A DNA stretch of 64,000 bases from Zea mays. Taxonomy: Eukaryota > Streptophyta > Magnoliopsida > Poales > Poaceae. A program made the translations under genes and the position numbers. The stretch lies in NCBI RefSeq assembly GCF_902167145.1, contig NC_050096.1:272450622-272514621 (forward strand), read 5' to 3'. Under the pieces are notes generated by a model. The model did no database searches and was not told the origin of the DNA. It saw nothing but the letters and a program-made list of their open reading frames with translations. Below are positions 58,201 through 64,000 of the stretch, in pieces (positions within the stretch are counted from its first letter, which is position 1; each line of letters starts with the position of its first letter).

Positions 58201-59689
58201 CATAATCTTGCTTTGCGGGCCGTTAGTTCCTACAACGTGTATGTTCGTTGGGTCCCTCGAACCCCGGTTGGTCCTAGGTTCACTCTCAGTCTGAGGGGCG
58301 CTATTCGTGCGACTTTTTCCATTAACCATACTCGTGCGTGATGAGCCCCTGAGCCTCTGCTCGATGCAGAGATCCATCTGGGGGTCATCCTGCCTTTTTT
58401 ACTCTCCCCCGCACATCTCTTCCGCAGCGATGAGGGGTGGTGAGTCGAACCACTCTTTCCTCGATGGTCTAGCAGTGGCGCTAGGTGAGCTACAAACGGG
58501 TAATCTGAGTGAGGCTCTGGGTCCTTTCGTAGGATCCAAGCGCGGGATCCGTTATGGGACCGTCCTCATACTCCCAGACATCGACACATATAGTTGTCGA
58601 CTCTGTTCGACTGGTCTCGACGGCTCATTGCCTCTCTCCACGATAAACCATGAGTCGGACATTCCTAGGACTCAAACACAAGCTGGTGACGACCTTCGCA
58701 CTTTGTGCAACAGGATCCTGGCCGCTAGTGTGCCCGTCACTTGTTTTCCCCTCGCTCTAGATTTCGCTGAGGTGGTCGTGAGCCCTTGTCGATCGACCTC
58801 TCGGGCCCTAGATTTCGCGGTAAGTCTACCATATGTTTTTCGATCCCCCCCCCCGGTAAAGAAAATAGAAGGAGTATGAGGTCTTACGAGGTTGGACGCT
58901 CCAAGCGCTCGTTTAGGATCCTCTAGTGGGATGTTTTGGTCAGTGGCTTGGCTAGCTTTTTGTTCCCTTCATCTCTCCAAGGTCCTATGTCAGTTGCATG
59001 GACAAGGGAAAAGGAAAAAGATTTGTCAGCACGATCGAAATCGCAAGATAGATGTAAAAAGGCACGAAAAATAAGGTGCGGAGAAACTAGTGATATCCCT
59101 TCTTTCTTAATTTCGTATGTTCGAAATCCCCGGACAATCGTTCCAGGGTCGAGGTTCAGAACCGACCTAGGGCATCGAGACTTCGCCATGAATCGAGCCA
59201 TCCTAGCTGCTTGATGTTCCTGGTGTCGTGCTTTCCCATCTTCATGGCCGGACTCAATGTCCCGTAATTTGACACGGCGTTCACCAGCTAGTCGTCGCTC
59301 GGAAGGGGGGACGGGTCCTCTGGATGTTCGAAGGCGATCCCATCCCGAGATTCATGATGCTCGTTTGAGGCAAAACAGAGGTCGACAGGCCTGCTGCCTC
59401 TAACCTCGTGTACCTCAGTTAGTCGTACCGTATCGCTGATAGGGTCGACAATAAATGGGGACTGGCCGTGCTTCCCGAGGTTTGGCAGGTAGCTAGTCCC
59501 GGCAAGGCAAAAGGTCCTAATCCCTATGGCCTTTTGTCTTCCTAGGGTTCTGGTCCCCTTCCGGACGGTGCCGTTTTGTGTAAGATTTTGCTGAGTAACT
59601 CGCAATCATTATAGCCATGTCAGACTGAGCGTCGATGGTTCGGACATGGGGCTTCAAGGAGTTTTTCGAAGTGATCGGGGGTTTCTTCA
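58201..59689. other. Internal remainder of gypsy T, no clear domain
   Basis: This is moderately GC-rich, with short open frames on both strands and no recognisable pol or gag motif. It ends at CTTCA (59685-59689), the probable target of Sirevirus U. Confidence 0.45.
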
Positions 59690-61385
59690 TGAAAGTCGCC
59701 TAGAGGGGGTGAATAGGCAAAACCTGGAAACTATAACATTAAACCCAGACTTGATCCCTTGATTTGCGGTTAGAACAAGATGAATAATTATCGAAGTATA
59801 AAACTAAGTCATTTGCTTGCAAAGAGTATTGCTTTCAAATAATGCAGAATTAATGCAAAGCAACACAACTAAAATACTTATGAAGAATAAAGCAAGAGGG
59901 CTTAGATAAGAAGAGGAATAACACAAGTTCTTTCTTGCAAGGCGTTGCTTCTATATATGAGAATTTGACTTGAACAACACAAAGTAATATCAACAAAGCA
60001 TAGTGCAAGAGGACTTAGAGAGGGAGAAGACAAACAAATCACAAGCAATAAACACAAGTGACACAGGTGATTTGTTTTACCGAGGTTCGGTTCACCAAGA
60101 ACCTAATCCCCATTGAGGAGCCCACTAAGGACGAGTCTTTTTCAACCCTTTCCCTCTCTCCAGCAGTCACCAAGACTGGCGAGTGTTCCTTCTTCTTTGT
60201 CAACAAAAGACTGGTCTTTGCAAGGTCAACCACAAAGATAAGGGACTCTTACAATGAATGAGAGTCAAAACTCCACGCTCAAATGATCATGAGAGGTAGC
60301 ACACACTTTCTCTCAGTGATTCTCACAAGGCACTATCGCTAAACACACACGAGTAGTTCTTTCTTGCTTGTTCTCTCTTTTGAGGCACTTTGTGAGGCTT
60401 TGATTTGTATAGAATTGTTGCTCTAATAGATAGGAGTGAATACCCAGCTCTTATGTATGATGTAGATCAATGAATGATATGAATGGGCTGGTTGGGGTGT
60501 TTTATAGCCCTCAACCACCCATATAGTCGTTGGGGTGCATCTGCCACAAACTGCACTGGCGGACGGTCTACGGCTAGGGCCCGGATGGTCTGCGACCCTC
60601 CAACGGTCGATTTTGACATCTTCAACGGATATGTCTGACAGATCAACTGCTAGATCAACAGCTATCTGCCACGGTGACACCACGTGGACGGTCCGCCCTT
60701 GGTCCTGGACGGTCTGCGCCAGCTCTAAAATTTTGTTTGCTCAACTTGTCAACTTCAGGCTGAACTAGGTCTTCACATGCAGACGGTCCCGCACTATATA
60801 GCCGGACGGTCCGCGGTTTAGTCGGACTATCCACGATTAGTAGTTCCTGGCCGAAGTCATAGCGGTGTCATGGACGGTTCGCCAGAGGGGACCAGACGGT
60901 CCGCACTCGGCGATTTTAGAGCTTGAGTTTCTGACTTCCCGTTGATCTTTGAACAATCTTCTCTAAGTTGCTTTGACTAAACTTGAGAGCGATCCTATGA
61001 CTTAGACAAACATCTCAAGTGGCTTTCCATCTAGTCTAAGTCATGGATCATGAACATTTTGATTCTTTCACTCATATTTCTTCTTTTGCTGAAACTAGCT
61101 CCAAAATAGTGATATGTTGATTTCGCGCTTTCCAACCTATCTAGAAGTGTTGAATAGGTTCCTCGAGGTATTTAGAACTTATCCAAAGAGTAGAACTATT
61201 GGTAGTTCATCTATTCCATGTTTTACCCCTATTTGGTTGGATCTAAGCTGATTGCGACTTAGAGACTAAACTACTAAACTTATGAACCTGTGAATCAAAG
61301 ACTAGGCAAACTAGTTACTCTGAATGGTTGTGATGGTCATCAAGCACCAAAATATAAGAAATGGTTTAAGGCCATTTCGCTTTCA
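59690..61385 (-). mobile_element. 3' LTR of Sirevirus-type copia U, 1.7 kb
   Basis: Plus strand TGAAAGTCGCCTAGAGGGGG at 59690, the reverse of the LTR end seen in S, to CGCTTTCA at 61385. On the minus strand GAGGGCTATAAAACACCCC at about 60499-60517 is the TATA region. U3 carries many GGACGGTCCGC motifs (60551-60907). Sequence beyond 61385 is the polypurine region, which shows that this is the 3' LTR of a minus-strand element. Confidence 0.88.
60551..60910. repeat. GGACGGTCCGC palindrome cluster in LTR U
   Basis: Full or near copies occur around 60555, 60582, 60688, 60706, 60783, 60811, 60873 and 60894. This is a CGG/CCG palindrome different in core from the ACCGGACAGTCCGGT type of LTRs A, B and S. 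Confidence 0.85.
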
Positions 61386-64000
61386 GTCTCCCCCTTTTGG
61401 TGATTGATGCCAACACAAACCAAAGCAAATATGGAGTATATAATTGTAACTAGTTTGCAATTGGTCAAGTGTTCATAAGCTATTGAAATGAAAGCAGTTC
61501 TAAGTGCATATGAGTGATATTGACATGATTGTAATTTTGTACCACTTTTGCACCACATGTGATGGTTTTTGCAAACTTTTGATAAAATCTTTTTCAAAGT
61601 TATTTGTGTATGGCCTAAGGTACAAGAATGAATTTCTAAGATTTAAAGATTCTCCCCTTTTTCAAATGCATTTCCTTTGGCCATTTACAAAACTCCCCTT
61701 GAAGAAGTTCTCCCCTTTGGTATAAAATAGTTTAAAAGATTTTCCAATAAATAGGGTGTGGTGCGATCCTTTTGTTTTGGCCTAATACTTTCTCCCCTTT
61801 GACATTAAGCACCAAAAAATGAAGAAATTTTGAGGCCTTTTCAATAGATATGGAATTGAAGTACATGAGTTTGAGCAAGGGTGTTTGATACCGAACGAAT
61901 GTGAAGTGGAATTACTGCCTTTGCTCGAAACTCCATTTCCCTTTCAAGTAGAGACTAAGCACAACATATACTTGAAGAATGGTTAGTCTCAAAGATTTAA
62001 TGTGTAGAGAATTGCTCCCCCTAAACTTGTGCATACAAGTGATGAATACTTGTAGATCAATGCACTTTAGGACATGAGAGGTCCGAGGATGCATGTTCTA
62101 CACATTGAACCTTGGTATAAGCAAAAATATGAATTAAGAGTAAGTACTAATTGAAAGAGATATATTAGATCAAAAGATATGTCAATTAAGCTTTATCATA
62201 GTTCTACAATATAGATTACTCTCCCTAAGTATGTGCATATAGAGGAATACATATTTTGGCCTTAAATGCCAAATGAACATAATGAGGTCAATGAGAACAT
62301 ATCTATATCATAGAAATTGTGAAGTGCAATGTCATAATATAGACGTGATGCTCATGATAGACTATGCACTTAAGAAAGCATGTTATAAACATTTGATGCA
62401 TTTACCCTTAAGGATTCAAAGAAGCTTAAGGAACCTCCACCTTTGGAACGAAGGTAGCTTATCCTCATTACAAGGTTAAGCTTTAAGCTCTTTGACAAGA
62501 ATATTTCTTCTCTTAGACTTAACAAAAATTGCAACATAGCAGAATTGATATCTCGAAAGGTTAGACTGGGTATGAAGCAGGGGTTATGCATAGACATGCC
62601 TTTTATTCCTCTTGTAACTAAGGATATGCAATATGTGTATAAGAGGTAAATCTAGGTACATGTGTAGAGGATAGGAAGTAGTTTACCATTTTGTACCTTC
62701 ACATAGAGATGCTCTCTTCATTGTGCTTTGTCCTTAGTCTTGGTTACTTAAGTCCTATGCTCAAGACAATATATAGAATTATTTTGCACAAGAGAGAATT
62801 CTACAACTAGTGATCATTTTATTTAAACAAATCATTGTTATCACATATGAAGTAGATTACAAATTGCATAAATTTATCATAAACTCTCCTTTTAACTTAG
62901 TGCATATACACGAGAGACATCGATTGATAGTACATGAAGCATTAAGCAACATAAGTATCAATTGAAACTATTCAATGATCAAAAGTATAATAGATGTGAT
63001 CAAATCATATGCACTAGGTTATCAAATAAGCTTATAACAGTAGAATCTAGTGATTATGCTACTTGAATAATGAAAGTTGCAATCCTGGATAAAAGTGATA
63101 CTTCTTTACCAAATTGAATTGAGTTGTAGTAGCATACTTCATGAGAAACTCATTCTCATACATGAAACTACATGTGATTACTAAGAGAAAGTGTTAGTCT
63201 CAACATAATTAAGATATAGAAATGGGCTCACCCTAAAGATGTGCATCAAGTATTTGAATGACTTGGTTAGATGCATTTTATCTTAAAGACAAATAGGGGA
63301 ATTCATTGAACTCTTGATCAAGGCATATAAAATTTTCAATAATCAGCTTATGTCTGGTCTTCTCAAAATGAAAAAGGTTTAGAATACTTATAACCACACA
63401 ACTGATTGATTTGAAGATCTTACTGTCTAAGTGGGTGTTGTTATTATTGACATCTTCTTTTTCATTTGAGTGCCCTCCCTTTATAGTTGTATTTTTTTAA
63501 AACTTATGGAAGATACTTGAAAGAGAGATATTAGCAGCACAAGGGAGTATATGATAAATGATGATTTCTTGAGATAAGAGATGCACACAAATCATCATTC
63601 ATAAGTCACATAGACATGAAGTCAAATCCTTTACTTTTACCTTTCTTCCTTTAGGTGAAGAGCAACCTTGAGGCTTGTGTCTTTTAATAAATTGAACATG
63701 CACTCACTCTCTTGTAGATTTTCATAAATGTGCTCAAGAGAGATATTATTAGTAACACAAGCACTAGTTTCCTTTTTAGCAATCATTTTTAGTAGGAATG
63801 ACTGGTAGATTACTAAAACATGGAAACTTCATAACATGAACTAGATTATCCCATAAATGATATTATGCACAGTTTTAACTCATAAAACAAGCATGGTTAA
63901 TCTCTCAAATTTATGGGGGAAAATCTAATTCATAACACGGAGAGCGATTATATAGAAGAATCCTATCCAATTTAAGCAAGAAGAAATACATCAAATATCA
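61386..64000 (-). mobile_element. 3' internal region of Sirevirus U with multiple polypurine tracts
   Basis: The minus strand shows repeated purine runs of the AAAAGGGGGAGA type at about 61387-61399, 61651-61662, 61692-61699, 61709-61719 and 61790-61801, upstream of the 3' LTR. This is a Sirevirus hallmark. The remaining 62000-64000 is AT-rich with no recognisable pol or envelope-like domain; the coding part would lie to the right of the window. Confidence 0.7.

Noticed and set aside
58427..58510. tRNA-like stretch on the minus strand (GGTTCGACTC-like T-loop, TAGCTCACC-like D-arm)
   Set aside because: The T stem and acceptor stem do not pair properly and no anticodon arm could be placed. Probably chance or a badly decayed fragment.

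Overview
This is nuclear DNA from a grass, most likely maize (Zea mays) or a close Andropogoneae relative. It is almost entirely nested LTR retrotransposons, with one well-preserved host gene. The evidence is intron-containing plant coding sequence, Sirevirus-type copia LTRs with GC-rich palindromes of the ACCGGACAGTCCGGT type, a Tat-lineage (Cinful/Zeon-like) gypsy element with a ~630 bp LTR, Stowaway and Tourist MITEs, and solo LTRs with intact target-site duplications (TSDs). The species call is inference; no database was searched. I found no bacterial genes, CRISPR arrays or credible RNA genes.

Layout, left to right. (1) 1-16915 is a minus-strand nest at least four levels deep. A decayed Tat gypsy (Y, 8644-10934 plus 15126-16915) was hit in its protease by a related deleted gypsy (Z, 10935-15125). 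Y is also cut by a Sirevirus-like LTR (B, 7490-8643). B is cut by a Cinful/Zeon-like gypsy (311-7489), which is cut by another Sirevirus (A, 1-310, running off the left edge). (2) 16916-23340 is an old minus-strand copia (W) split by a 3.65 kb solo LTR (G1). (3) 23557-29485 is a young copia (C) with an intact 1,295-codon polyprotein and perfect TSDs. Its 5' LTR has lost the TATA box through a 200 bp deletion. (4) 29491-44693 is low-copy sequence with a Stowaway MITE, then an old copia LTR/gag (V). V is interrupted by a second solo LTR (G2) of the same family as G1, and G2 is interrupted by an internally deleted Sirevirus (S, 34013-41227).

(5) 46375-53357, minus strand, is the only host gene. 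It has 14 exons, all with GT-AG introns, and encodes a 473-residue multi-pass membrane protein with a C-terminal C3HC4 RING finger. It belongs to the plant 'transmembrane Fragile-X-F-associated' (TMEM185-like) RING family, a probable membrane-anchored E3 ubiquitin ligase. Intron 5 has been enlarged by a LINE (RTE-like) fragment. (6) 53400-55198 is the gene's upstream region, with probable MITE debris, a GC-rich block and a TTA microsatellite. (7) 55199-59689 is a minus-strand Tat gypsy (T) with its 3' LTR and a decayed plus-strand extra ORF. It is interrupted by a Sirevirus (U) whose 1.7 kb 3' LTR (59690-61385) and multi-polypurine-tract region run to the right edge.

No previously undescribed system is evident. 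The observations most worth a second look are the missing tRNA-type primer site and LTR-complementary segment of copia C, the promoterless 5' LTR of C beside its intact ORF, the pair of same-family solo LTRs, and the repeat arrays inside LTRs and 3' regions.
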